DNA of 45,161 nt from a virus: IMG/VR virus record IMGVR_UViG_3300008117_000083, positions 1 through 45,161 of that record; one strand, given 5' to 3'. The position numbers and the translations under genes are program-made. The notes below the pieces were generated by a model. That model did not search any database. It was not told the origin of the DNA and saw only the letters and a list, made by a program, of their open reading frames with translations. The first letter of the stretch is position 1, and the number at the start of each line of letters is the position of its first letter. Shown piece after piece: positions 29,500-36,806 of the stretch.

Positions 29500-30783
29500 T
29501 TGCTGACCGAAGCGCAGAAGAATTGGTTTGAGTACAACAAGGGCATCACCACTGAGACGCTGGAAGCGTTTGGTGTACGCTCTGATGATGATTACGAGTG
29601 GGTAGTTTTTCCCTACCAGAATGGTGACAAGAAGCGGTACATTGGTCCCGGCAAGCGCCAGTTTGCTAGCGAAAAGGGCCTGCACCTAGGCTTGTATCAT
29701 GGTCCCCTAGACGCGGAGGCTAACTATTGCTTCCTTGTAGAGGGCGAGACTGATACCATGCGCCTCTGGCAGGAGGGAATCCATAATGTGTATGGTATCC
29801 CCGGCGCTTACGGACTTAAAGAGCAGGACGCTGATGCGCTCCTGTCTTACGACACGATCTATGTCGTACTAGATAATGATGCTGATTATAATACTGGTGC
29901 TAAGATTGAGAAGGCTTGGAGTGGTATTCGTTCCAAGTTGGGTAGCAAGGCTAAGCGCGTAATTATCCCGGAAGATGTCAAGGACATTGTAGAGTTCTTT
30001 GAGTCGTACACTATTGATACGTTCAAGTCTCTGGTCCGCGAATGCAAGACGGGTAATTATCATTATGATGCGCTAGACCTCGCTGCCCCTCCGCCAGAGT
30101 ACCAGTGGCTCGTGGATGGTATCATCGCCAAGGGAGACACTACGCTCCTCGTAGGAGAGCCTAACGTAGGCAAGTCGTGGTTGTCTCTAAGCCTCGCCGT
30201 AGCCATCGCCAATGGTGAAGATAAGTGGATTGATTGGGACCTTAACGGGTTTGGTAAGGTACTCTACGTGGATGAGGAGAATCCTCACGACGTTGTGTAT
30301 CATCGTCTCCGACAACTAGGCCTCAAGAATTATGATAACCTGCGATACCTTCACCGTCAGGGTGTTCGCCTAGACCGGCGCTTTGACAAGTTTCTAGACG
30401 AGGCCGTAGCCTACCAGCCTAGCCTTATTATCCTTGACAGCCTTACCCGGCTGCACACGCAGGACGAGAATAATGCTGGTGCAATGGCTACACTCTTTAA
30501 TGATAGCATCAATGTCTTGACAAAGGAGACTGGGGCTGCTATCATTGTACTGCATCATACGAACAAGGGAGATTCCAACAGTTCGTATGTACGCACTCGT
30601 GGTTCCAGTGATATTGGGGCTGCTGTGGATTGTGGACTTGAGGCTCGCGCCGAAGCACCGGGAAGGTTCCGGCTCGTACACTTCAAGTCTCGCCGCAAGC
30701 AGGCCGGTACAGTGGCCCACGTAGAAATTCGGGACACGCCCGAAGGTAATGTAATCCTCGCCCCCGCAAGGGCCGCATTCTAA
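29500..30783 (+). CDS. Primase-helicase: TOPRIM plus RecA-like ATPase (about 427 aa)
   Basis: TOPRIM signature F-L-V-E-G-E-T-D (78-85, catalytic Glu) and V-V-L-D-N-D-A-D (122-129). Then a RepA/DnaB-like ATPase with G-E-P-N-V-G-K-S (219-226, Walker A), L-I-I-L-D-S-L-T-R (309-317, Walker B) and I-I-V-L-H-H-T-N-K-G. A zinc domain as in T7 gp4 is absent. This is a common compact arrangement in phages with a family-A polymerase. TTG 29500 was chosen because GGAG lies five bases upstream. It should unwind and prime the fork. Confidence 0.85.
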   Translation: MLTEAQKNWFEYNKGITTETLEAFGVRSDDDYEWVVFPYQNGDKKRYIGPGKRQFASEKGLHLGLYHGPLDAEANYCFLVEGETDTMRLWQEGIHNVYGIPGAYGLKEQDADALLSYDTIYVVLDNDADYNTGAKIEKAWSGIRSKLGSKAKRVIIPEDVKDIVEFFESYTIDTFKSLVRECKTGNYHYDALDLAAPPPEYQWLVDGIIAKGDTTLLVGEPNVGKSWLSLSLAVAIANGEDKWIDWDLNGFGKVLYVDEENPHDVVYHRLRQLGLKNYDNLRYLHRQGVRLDRRFDKFLDEAVAYQPSLIILDSLTRLHTQDENNAGAMATLFNDSINVLTKETGAAIIVLHHTNKGDSNSSYVRTRGSSDIGAAVDCGLEARAEAPGRFRLVHFKSRRKQAGTVAHVEIRDTPEGNVILAPARAAF

Positions 30784-30793
30784 GGAGGTGAAT

Positions 30794-31129
30794 ATGACTA
30801 CTGATACTGAGAATCCTACCACTCCGATGCAGAAGATGCTGATTGAGTGCAGTGATAATGAGGTGCTGCTTGGTGAGCGCATCGCTGGCGTTCTAGAGTT
30901 TCTTACGATGCGAGCCGTTATGGACGCGCCGTACGTTATTCGTACCGACACGGGTGACGCTATCGCTATCTTCGCTGCAAATGATTCTGCTAAGATCATT
31001 GAGGCGTCTCTAGCCAAAATGACTCTTAAGAATTGGGACGACCCTATCAACGATGATGCGTTTATCACTAACGCTGATCCGGGGGATGAGCAGGAGGAGA
31101 CGGATGAGTCTACCGCCGAACAGGAGTAA
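30794..31129 (+). CDS. Unknown acidic protein (111 aa)
   Basis: ATG 30794 behind AAGGAGGTG. The central part (V-L-L-G-E-R-I-A-G-V-L-E-F-L-T-M-R-A-V-M-D-A-P-Y-V-I-R) is a helix then strand. The C-terminus is an acidic tail (D-P-G-D-E-Q-E-E-T-D-E-S-T-A-E-Q-E). Placed between helicase and resolvase-like genes. The tail could contact SSB or polymerase, but this is guesswork. It overlaps the next gene by 26 bases. Confidence 0.7.
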   Translation: MTTDTENPTTPMQKMLIECSDNEVLLGERIAGVLEFLTMRAVMDAPYVIRTDTGDAIAIFAANDSAKIIEASLAKMTLKNWDDPINDDAFITNADPGDEQEETDESTAEQE

Positions 31130-31421
31130 GCAATGGAAAGCGTGGGAGCGTGAGGTTGCGGCTGATCTTGGCGGCAAGCGCACTGGGCCTCGTGGAGAAG
31201 ATGTACCCGACGTAGTAGACCTACCGGGTAACTTTGCTCCAGAGTGCAAATACCAGAAGCGTCTAGCCCTAAGAGACGCCGACCTCAAGCAAGCACACCA
31301 TAATGCCAGAGGCAACGAGTGGGCGTTGTTTCTACGAGAAGGCAAGACAGGCCGCAGGTTTGTCGTAGTACCCTACAAGACGTTTATTAAAATGTGGGAT
31401 TCGTATACAAAGGATATGTAA
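31104..31421 (+). CDS. PD-(D/E)XK nuclease, Holliday-junction-resolvase-like (105 aa)
   Basis: E-R-E-V-A-A-D-L-G-G-K-R-T-G-P-R-G-E-D-V-P-D-V-V at 13-36 followed by A-P-E-C-K-Y-Q-K-R is the E, P-D, E-x-K layout of small archaeal-type junction resolvases. The C-terminal F-V-V-V-P-Y-K-T-F strand fits the fold. It would resolve branched recombination intermediates or debranch DNA before packaging. ATG 31104 has GGAGGAG just upstream. Confidence 0.75.
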   Translation: MSLPPNRSKQWKAWEREVAADLGGKRTGPRGEDVPDVVDLPGNFAPECKYQKRLALRDADLKQAHHNARGNEWALFLREGKTGRRFVVVPYKTFIKMWDSYTKDM

Positions 31422-31422
31422 G

Positions 31423-31770
31423 ATGGACGAGTATATTACTGTTGCAGGTATCGTGCAGTTCCCTCCCCGCGAGCGCAAGGCTGGTGGGAAGGATGTTCGT
31501 GATGTTGCTATTCGCAGCATTGCCAACAATAAGATGATTAACATTACTCTCTGGCCTGAGAAGGGTAACATTACCGTCAACAAGGGTGACTTTGTTGTTG
31601 CTGATGGTAAGTACACGCAGAGCATGGGGCAGAACAAGAATGGTGAGCAGCAGACTTACCATAACTTGTCTGCAATCACGTTCCACAACCTCGCCTCGCT
31701 GGGTGATGTTGGGACGGTGAAGGCCGATCCGAAGGAGTCGGCGTCGTCTGCGGACGACTTCCCCTTCTAA
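31423..31770 (+). CDS. ssb: Single-stranded DNA-binding protein (115 aa)
   Basis: OB-fold pattern I-T-V-A-G-I-V-Q-F-P-P-R with D-V-R-D-V-A-I-R-S-I, I-N-I-T-L-W-P-E and K-G-D-F-V-V-A-D-G-K-Y, then an acidic disordered end with A-D-D-F-P-F, the SSB tip that recruits other replication proteins. Short for an SSB but complete in form. It overlaps the next gene by one base. Confidence 0.85.
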   Translation: MDEYITVAGIVQFPPRERKAGGKDVRDVAIRSIANNKMINITLWPEKGNITVNKGDFVVADGKYTQSMGQNKNGEQQTYHNLSAITFHNLASLGDVGTVKADPKESASSADDFPF

Positions 31771-32030
31771 TGCTTAGCCCTGACGATCAGCGCGTCAGGG
31801 AATACGAGCGCGTTGTGGCTGTTGCTGCTTATCGTTTTAGAAACGCAGCAGAGTATGATGATCTGTATCAGGAGGGCATGATTGCTGTTTGGAAGTGTCC
31901 TCCTGATGCAGACCCACAATTCGTCAGCAAGGCCGTATACAATCGTATGAAGGATTGGGTACGGTACGTAAAGCGGCTTAGGCACCACCAGAGCGTATCA
32001 TACGACGAGATGGTTGAACACAGTGTATGA
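31770..32030 (+). CDS. Sigma factor region-2-like protein (86 aa)
   Basis: A-E-Y-D-D-L-Y-Q-E-G-M-I-A-V-W-K at about 27-42 matches sigma-70 region 2.1-2.2 (D-L-x-Q-E-G-x-x-x-x-W), and A-V-Y-N-R-M-K-D-W-V-R-Y-V-K-R-L-R resembles region 2.3-2.4 for -10 recognition. It stops before any region 4. The next gene in the +1 frame supplies a region-4-like part. It probably directs host RNA polymerase to phage promoters. The pair could be one split sigma factor. Confidence 0.7.
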   Translation: MLSPDDQRVREYERVVAVAAYRFRNAAEYDDLYQEGMIAVWKCPPDADPQFVSKAVYNRMKDWVRYVKRLRHHQSVSYDEMVEHSV

Positions 32031-32319
32031 TAAGCAGGTTGTGGAAGAATGCTTAAGAAACTATACGATTCTAAACCAAGTTAGTATTGAGAAGGATGAC
32101 AAAGAATTATTAACCGTCAAAATGGACATAGACAAGGGGTTACGCAAACTACAAGGAATTAGTGTAAACTTGCATAACACCCTATTGGGAGTGTTTGTTT
32201 ATGGCAACCCAATTCAAGAACAAGCAAAACAAATGGGTGTAAGTAAGCGGCAGATCCTACGCCGCTTAGACGACGGATTACATATGTTGACAATGATTAT
32301 GAATGGTGAGGTTCTATGA
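32023..32319 (+). CDS. Sigma factor region-4-like protein (about 98 aa)
   Basis: C-terminal L-G-V-F-V-Y-G-N-P-I-Q-E-Q-A-K-Q-M-G-V-S-K-R-Q-I-L-R-R-L-D-D-G is a region-4-type helix-turn-helix for -35 contact. The N-terminal half is helical linker. It starts at GTG 32023 (TTG 32014 or GTG 32041 possible), overlapping the region-2-like gene by 8 bases in the +1 frame. The ribosome site is weak, so translational coupling or frameshifting may be needed. Confidence 0.65.
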   Translation: MYDKQVVEECLRNYTILNQVSIEKDDKELLTVKMDIDKGLRKLQGISVNLHNTLLGVFVYGNPIQEQAKQMGVSKRQILRRLDDGLHMLTMIMNGEVL

Positions 32320-33086
32320 TGCGGGTAGATACAAGTGATAATAATCGGTTTGAGTTTGGGCTAGAGAAGCCGCTCATGCTGCGAGGAGACTGGGCGGTTA
32401 CGGCTGACTGGCACGTACCGCTCTATGACGCTAAGTTGGTTAACAAGTTTCTTGACGAGGCAGCGGGCTACTCTAACCTCCTGATTGCTGGTGATTTCCT
32501 TAACGGGGACTCGCTTAGTCAGTATTATCCTAAGCAGAAGAGTGCTGGGATTGACAAGGAGATTAGTGAAGCGCGTAGCCTTATGGAGATTCTTGCACAG
32601 AATTTTAAGCAGATCGTATTCCTTAAGGGTAATCATGATTATAGGTACGTGAAGAGTGCAGAGTACCGGCAAGACTTTGTGTCGGCTATGCATGAAGTGT
32701 TTTTGGGAATTGACCTAGGGTCGTGCCGTCTCAAATTCACGAACTTGGATCATGTGTACATTAATAGTAATGGTGAAAAGTATTTTGTTGCTCACCCCAC
32801 GTCGTACTCTAAGAATCCTCTCGTTAATCCTAATAATATTGCCACTATTCAGAAGTGTCACGTTTTGACTGCGCATACGCATCATTGTGCTATGGGCTGG
32901 GACACTAGTGGAGAGTATATTATTGGAGAGTTGGGAGGCTTCTTTAACATTCAGCAGACAGAGTATCTACAGGACACGACAACGTATCCTAACTGGTGCA
33001 ATGGTTACTGGTTTATTACTCGTGGTGCTGCTCAGATGGTGACGTATGGGGCGCGTGGCAAGCGTATTAGTGGAGGGAGTAAGTAG
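32316..33086 (+). CDS. Calcineurin-like metallophosphoesterase (256 aa)
   Basis: Metal-binding motifs in order: T-A-D-W-H (29-33), A-G-D-F (58-61), K-G-N-H-D (104-108), then F-V-A-H-P and T-A-H-T-H-H near 193. These define a binuclear phosphoesterase such as Mre11/SbcD or phage phosphatases. Substrate may be DNA ends, nucleotides or tRNA/protein phosphates. It lies between the sigma-like pair and RNR. ATG 32316 overlaps the preceding stop. Confidence 0.85.
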   Translation: MMRVDTSDNNRFEFGLEKPLMLRGDWAVTADWHVPLYDAKLVNKFLDEAAGYSNLLIAGDFLNGDSLSQYYPKQKSAGIDKEISEARSLMEILAQNFKQIVFLKGNHDYRYVKSAEYRQDFVSAMHEVFLGIDLGSCRLKFTNLDHVYINSNGEKYFVAHPTSYSKNPLVNPNNIATIQKCHVLTAHTHHCAMGWDTSGEYIIGELGGFFNIQQTEYLQDTTTYPNWCNGYWFITRGAAQMVTYGARGKRISGGSK

Positions 33087-33250
33087 TGGACGAGAAGATT
33101 ATTCTAGACTTGTTTGAGGCGCTGGATGCTCGTGATGCTTTGCAGAATGATGCGGAGATTATGGAGCGTGAGGGCTTTGAGCACGTCGCAATTAGGTATC
33201 GTGCTCTGGCAGAAAAGTTTGACGAGTACGCAGACCAGTTGGATTTGTGA
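33086..33250 (+). CDS. Small acidic helical protein (54 aa)
   Basis: GTG 33086 overlaps the TAG of the phosphoesterase. D-E-K-I-I-L-D-L-F-E-A-L-D-A-R-D-A-L-Q-N and Y-R-A-L-A-E-K-F-D-E-Y-A-D-Q-L-D-L form two amphipathic helices. No family recognised. It ends six bases before the tRNA. Confidence 0.65.
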   Translation: MDEKIILDLFEALDARDALQNDAEIMEREGFEHVAIRYRALAEKFDEYADQLDL

Positions 33251-33256
33251 TATAAT

Positions 33257-33338
33257 GGGGCTGTGGCGGAATTGGTATACGCAGCAGACTTAAAATCTGT
33301 AGCCTACGGGCATGAGGGTTCGACTCCCTCCAGCCCTA
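33257..33338 (+). tRNA. tRNA-Leu (anticodon UAA)
   Basis: Class II tRNA with acceptor GGGGCTG/CAGCCCT, anticodon stem GCAGA/TCTGT and loop CTTAAAA (anticodon TAA, reads UUA), long variable arm, and T-arm GAGGG-TTCGACT-CCCTC. Discriminator A, no CCA encoded. It sits just before the reductase gene and is probably cut from the long transcript. Confidence 0.92.
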
Positions 33339-33356
33339 TCTATCGAAAGGAGAAGA

Positions 33357-35270
33357 ATGAGTCTACCAACTGATTATCAGACGTTTATTGCAACGTCTCG
33401 TTATGCTCGCTGGCTTGATGATGAGAAGCGGCGAGAGTACTGGCCTGAGACTGTCAGCCGGTACATTGAGTTTATGGATCAGAGTCTTCGTGAGAAGCAT
33501 AATTATAAGATGGATGCTGTACTGAAGGCAGAATTGCTAGACGCTATCATTAATCTAGAGGTTATGCCTAGTATGCGAGCATTGATGACTGCTGGTCCTG
33601 CTCTGGCTCGTGAGAACGTGGCTGGGTATAATTGTTCGTATACGCCTATCAATCATCCTCGCTGTTTTGATGAGGTACTTTACATTCTTATGAATGGTGT
33701 TGGTGTAGGGTTCAGCGTTGAGCGAGACGACATTAACCAGTTGCCTATCGTGAATGAGCATTTTGAGAAGAGCACTACCGTTATTCATGTGGCAGACTCT
33801 AAGGCTGGTTGGGCTAGGGCCTTGCGAGAGTTGATTAGCCTGCTCTATGCTGGTCAGATTCCATCGTGGGATATGAGTGCTGTTCGTCCCGCTGGTAGTC
33901 GCCTCAAGACTTTTGGTGGCAGGGCTAGTGGTCCTGCTCCGCTAGAGGACTTGTTTAAGTTTGTTGTCAATGTGTTCCAGAATGCTGCTGGACGTAAACT
34001 ATACGCGGTGGAGTGTCATGATCTTGTCTGTAAGATTGCGGAAGTGGTGGTTGTGGGTGGGGTTCGCCGTAGCGCCCTCATCAGTCTGTCTAACCTATCG
34101 GACGGAAGGATGCGTAACGCTAAGTCTGGAGAGTGGTGGACAGATAATCCTCAACGTGCGCTTGCAAATAATTCCGTCGCGTACTCTGAGACACCCGGTA
34201 TGGATGCGTTCATGGAGGAATGGTTGAGCCTCTACCAATCCAAGAGTGGTGAGCGGGGTATCTTTAATCGTGAGGCTGCCCAGAAGCAAGCCGCTAAGAA
34301 TGGACGAAGGGAGTACGACCATCCGTTTGGTACTAATCCATGCTCTGAGATTATTCTTCGCCCGCACCAGTTTTGTAATCTTACTGAGGTTGTGGTTCGT
34401 GCAGAGGATGACTTTGATTCACTTAAGCGTAAGGTACGGTTGGCTACGATCCTTGGGACGTTCCAATCTACTCTTACGGATTTCAAGTATCTGCGTAAGG
34501 TGTGGAAGCAGAACACGGAGGAGGAGCGTCTGCTCGGCGTGTCGCTTACGGGCATCTTCGATAACAAGATTATGGTAGGTAAGGGATCGTATCAGGTTGG
34601 TCCTAACTTGCGGGAAATGCGACAGGAAGCGGTGATGACTAATGCAAAGTATGCTAAGCAGATTGGTATTCCTCAGTCTACTGCCATCACTTGCGTCAAG
34701 CCTAGTGGTACTGTCTCTCAATTGGTGGACTCCGCTAGCGGCATTCATCCTCGTTATGCTGAGTATTATATCCGTCGTGTGCGCGGAGATATCAAGGATC
34801 CGTTGACGCAATTCCTTATGGATTCTGGTGTGCCTCACGAGCCTGACGTTATGAATCCTGATAATATGATGGTGTTCTCGTTCCCACAAAAGTCTCCTAG
34901 TAAGGTTACTAATCTTACGGCTATTGAGCATCTAGAGTTGTGGCTAGCCTATCAGGAGAATTGGTGTGAGCATAAGCCTAGTATTACTGTTAGTGTTGCT
35001 GAGGATGAGTGGATGAAGGTTGGTGCTTGGGTGTATGATCATTTTGATGAGGTGAGTGGTATCTCGTTCTTGCCTAAGAGTGATCATACGTATCGTCAGG
35101 CTCCTTATGAGACTATTACGAAGGATGAGTATGAGGCTCTTGTGAAGGAGTCTCCTAAGCAGATTGATTGGGCTAGGCTTAGCGAGTACGAGTTGGAGGA
35201 TAATACTGAGTCGTCTCAGACGTTTGCTTGTACGAGTGATGCTTGTGAGGTTGTCGATATTAAAGGCTAG
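33357..35270 (+). CDS. Class II (B12-dependent) ribonucleoside triphosphate reductase, monomeric type (637 aa)
   Basis: Active-site residues: Cys93 in G-Y-N-C-S-Y, T-N-P-C-S-E-I with radical Cys at 329, and Cys340 in Q-F-C-N-L, the second redox thiol. The C-terminal tail has C625-x4-C630 (F-A-C-T-S-D-A-C-E), the redox pair served by thioredoxin-like partners. This is the adenosylcobalamin-dependent RTPR type of Lactobacillus leichmannii. It makes dNTPs from host NTPs without oxygen or iron and needs cobalamin from the cell. ATG 33357 follows AAAGGAG; an upstream ATG falls inside the tRNA. Confidence 0.92.
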   Translation: MSLPTDYQTFIATSRYARWLDDEKRREYWPETVSRYIEFMDQSLREKHNYKMDAVLKAELLDAIINLEVMPSMRALMTAGPALARENVAGYNCSYTPINHPRCFDEVLYILMNGVGVGFSVERDDINQLPIVNEHFEKSTTVIHVADSKAGWARALRELISLLYAGQIPSWDMSAVRPAGSRLKTFGGRASGPAPLEDLFKFVVNVFQNAAGRKLYAVECHDLVCKIAEVVVVGGVRRSALISLSNLSDGRMRNAKSGEWWTDNPQRALANNSVAYSETPGMDAFMEEWLSLYQSKSGERGIFNREAAQKQAAKNGRREYDHPFGTNPCSEIILRPHQFCNLTEVVVRAEDDFDSLKRKVRLATILGTFQSTLTDFKYLRKVWKQNTEEERLLGVSLTGIFDNKIMVGKGSYQVGPNLREMRQEAVMTNAKYAKQIGIPQSTAITCVKPSGTVSQLVDSASGIHPRYAEYYIRRVRGDIKDPLTQFLMDSGVPHEPDVMNPDNMMVFSFPQKSPSKVTNLTAIEHLELWLAYQENWCEHKPSITVSVAEDEWMKVGAWVYDHFDEVSGISFLPKSDHTYRQAPYETITKDEYEALVKESPKQIDWARLSEYELEDNTESSQTFACTSDACEVVDIKG

Positions 35271-35292
35271 TGTTGAGATAATTTAGGCAATA

Positions 35293-35330
35293 AAAAAGGA
35301 CCGGAGCATTCGCTCCGGTCCTTTATTTTT
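35293..35330. terminator. Bidirectional terminator between converging arms
   Basis: An 11-bp perfect stem (AGGACCGGAGC and GCTCCGGTCCT), extended by A-T pairs, closes an ATTC loop. A-run on the left and T-run on the right give a terminator for both strands. It ends the reductase transcript and the leftward late transcript. Confidence 0.93.
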
Positions 35331-36351
35331 AGAATTTAATTCCTGTAATTGGCATTTTCTTAGCCGCAGACTTTAACAAATCCATACCTAAACCACTCTT
35401 ACTAGGCTTATAGTTTTCTCCAAATACCTGACGGCCAATAAATCCCTCTACAGGCCCAATAATCGCAGGATCAGCAAGCACACCCGCAAGACCACGCCCC
35501 TTAGGAATCCCCGGCTTACCACGCATAACGCGATCAAGTTTAGCCCGTTCAGCCGCCTTAGACCGTGCCTCACGCTCCTCAGTAGTAACAGCAGGAGTCT
35601 TAACGCCCGCTTTAAGTTGTCGCTGAGCCATCTTGGCCCGCGCAGCCTTAACGCGGGCAGCACCCTTACGCCCCGCCCGCTCCTTCTTCTCTAACTCACT
35701 AACAGCAGCACTCTGCTTAGCGCGAGCCTCCAAAACTCCAGCGCCCTTCTCAGCCCACGGCCCGCCAGTACGAGCCGCCAAAGAAAGCACACGAGACGGC
35801 GTATTACGCCCACCATACTTAGTCGGCCTAAGGCCAGCACGAAGCCTAGCAGCATCAGCACTACGCTCATAACGAATCTGAGCAGTCCTACCCCGCGACT
35901 CCTCAGCAGCCTCCTTAGGATGCTTAGGCTCAACCTCAGGATCCCCACCATGAATAATAGGACTCTTACCCTGCTGCTCCTTAGGAGTCAACTCCGGAAA
36001 AATATCATTCCGCAACCTCTCCGCCGTAGTACGCGCCTCACGCTCCTCAAAATTCATAGCAAAACCACCACGCTGCTTAAGCCTAGCAGCCCGCGTACCC
36101 TTAGGAACCGTAGGAGCAACCCTACGAGTCGTAACAGGCCCACTAACACCACCATACGTACGCGGCTTAGCCTTACCCTCAAGCGCCCTAGCAGCCTTCT
36201 CACGCATACGAGGAGTAAACTTCATCTTCGCGGGAGCAGCCTCACTAGCCCCCGCAAACGGGACAAAACCCGGACCACCAACACGACCAAACTTCTTCGC
36301 CAACTCGCCATACGACCTAGAACCACCACGACCACTAAACTCAGTAGCCAT
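35329..36351 (-). CDS. Basic late virion protein sharing a motif with the internal virion protein (340 aa)
   Basis: ATG 36351 (MATEFSGRGGSRSYGE) lies seven bases after GGGAGG. A longer frame to 36471 would overlap the holin with an unlikely hydrophobic start. Rich in Arg, Lys and Ala, with T-G-G-P-W-A-E-K-G-A-G-V-L-E-A-R near residues 193-208, nearly the same as a segment of the 1901-aa protein. The rest is long charged helices. Last gene of the late operon. By composition it may be packed in the capsid or ejected with DNA, or bind peptidoglycan. No family recognised. Confidence 0.68.
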   Translation of the reverse strand: MATEFSGRGGSRSYGELAKKFGRVGGPGFVPFAGASEAAPAKMKFTPRMREKAARALEGKAKPRTYGGVSGPVTTRRVAPTVPKGTRAARLKQRGGFAMNFEEREARTTAERLRNDIFPELTPKEQQGKSPIIHGGDPEVEPKHPKEAAEESRGRTAQIRYERSADAARLRAGLRPTKYGGRNTPSRVLSLAARTGGPWAEKGAGVLEARAKQSAAVSELEKKERAGRKGAARVKAARAKMAQRQLKAGVKTPAVTTEEREARSKAAERAKLDRVMRGKPGIPKGRGLAGVLADPAIIGPVEGFIGRQVFGENYKPSKSGLGMDLLKSAAKKMPITGIKF

Positions 36352-36352
36352 A

Positions 36353-36553
36353 CTAGTCCTCCCAACCCTTACTAGCCTGATACTCGCGCACCACACGATA
36401 CAACATAGAAAGAAGAGCAGCCACAGCAGCAATAACCGCAGGCTGAACAGCCTCCCAACTATCAATGCCATTCAGGCCATCCACAAGCAGGACAGCCAGA
36501 AAAGCCTGCACAAACGTAAGTAACGCTCGTGTACCAATCTCTCGCCAATTCAT
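36353..36553 (-). CDS. r1t-like holin (66 aa)
   Basis: Starts M-N-W-R-E-I-G-T-R-A-L-L-T-F-V-Q-A-F-L-A-V-L, then a second hydrophobic segment V-Q-P-A-V-I-A-A-V-A-A-L-L-S-M-L-Y and a charged end. Two membrane helices with R-x-x-x-T-F-x-Q-A-F-L-A are typical of the r1t holin family in phages of Gram-positive bacteria. It would open the membrane so the endolysin at 28757-29497 reaches the wall. ATG 36553 has GAGGAGG nearby. A longer hydrophobic frame to 36631 is less likely. Confidence 0.82.
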   Translation of the reverse strand: MNWREIGTRALLTFVQAFLAVLLVDGLNGIDSWEAVQPAVIAAVAALLSMLYRVVREYQASKGWED

Positions 36554-36563
36554 ATCTACCTCC

Positions 36564-36800
36564 TCAGATAGCCTGACTAACAAACCAAACAAGCCCAGCC
36601 AGAATACCACCACTAATAACACTAGTAGCAATCATCTTCTGAACACGCTTACCCTCAGCCTCGCCCTGCCAGCGAGCCTCCTGAATCTCCAACTCGGTCA
36701 CACGCCCATTCGTACGCTTAACCTCATCATGGATCTGACACAACCTAGCATCCAACTCGTCTAAACGATGCAGGATGACTTGAATATCCCCTTCACTCAT
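36564..36800 (-). CDS. Coiled-coil protein with C-terminal membrane helix, XhlA-like (78 aa)
   Basis: N-terminal coiled coil (I-Q-V-I-L-H-R-L-D-E-L-D-A-R-L-C-Q-I-H-D) followed by T-S-V-I-S-G-G-I-L-A-G-L-V-W-F-V as one membrane helix. This resembles haemolysin XhlA-type proteins that accompany holins in Gram-positive phages and may hold or trigger the pore. Next to the holin in the same transcript. A Rz-like or antiholin role is less likely for a Gram-positive host. Confidence 0.72.
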   Translation of the reverse strand: MSEGDIQVILHRLDELDARLCQIHDEVKRTNGRVTELEIQEARWQGEAEGKRVQKMIATSVISGGILAGLVWFVSQAI

Positions 36801-36806
36801 GGCATA

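Noticed and set aside
32014-32030. Programmed frameshift joining the sigma-like frames
   Set aside because: No slippery sequence or strong stimulator is visible. GTA TGA T is a weak site. Kept only as an alternative in the finding.
33219-33256. TTGACG and TATAAT just before the tRNA-Leu(UAA)
   Set aside because: The spacing is 26 bases and the -10 box ends directly at the first tRNA base, so a transcript from it would lack the tRNA 5' end. The TGTGATATAAT match to the upstream tRNA promoter may reflect shared origin but is not a working promoter here.
36352-36471. Hydrophobic N-terminal extension of the 340-aa late protein
   Set aside because: It is an antiphase shadow of the holin gene. 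The ATG at 36351 has its own GGGAGG site.
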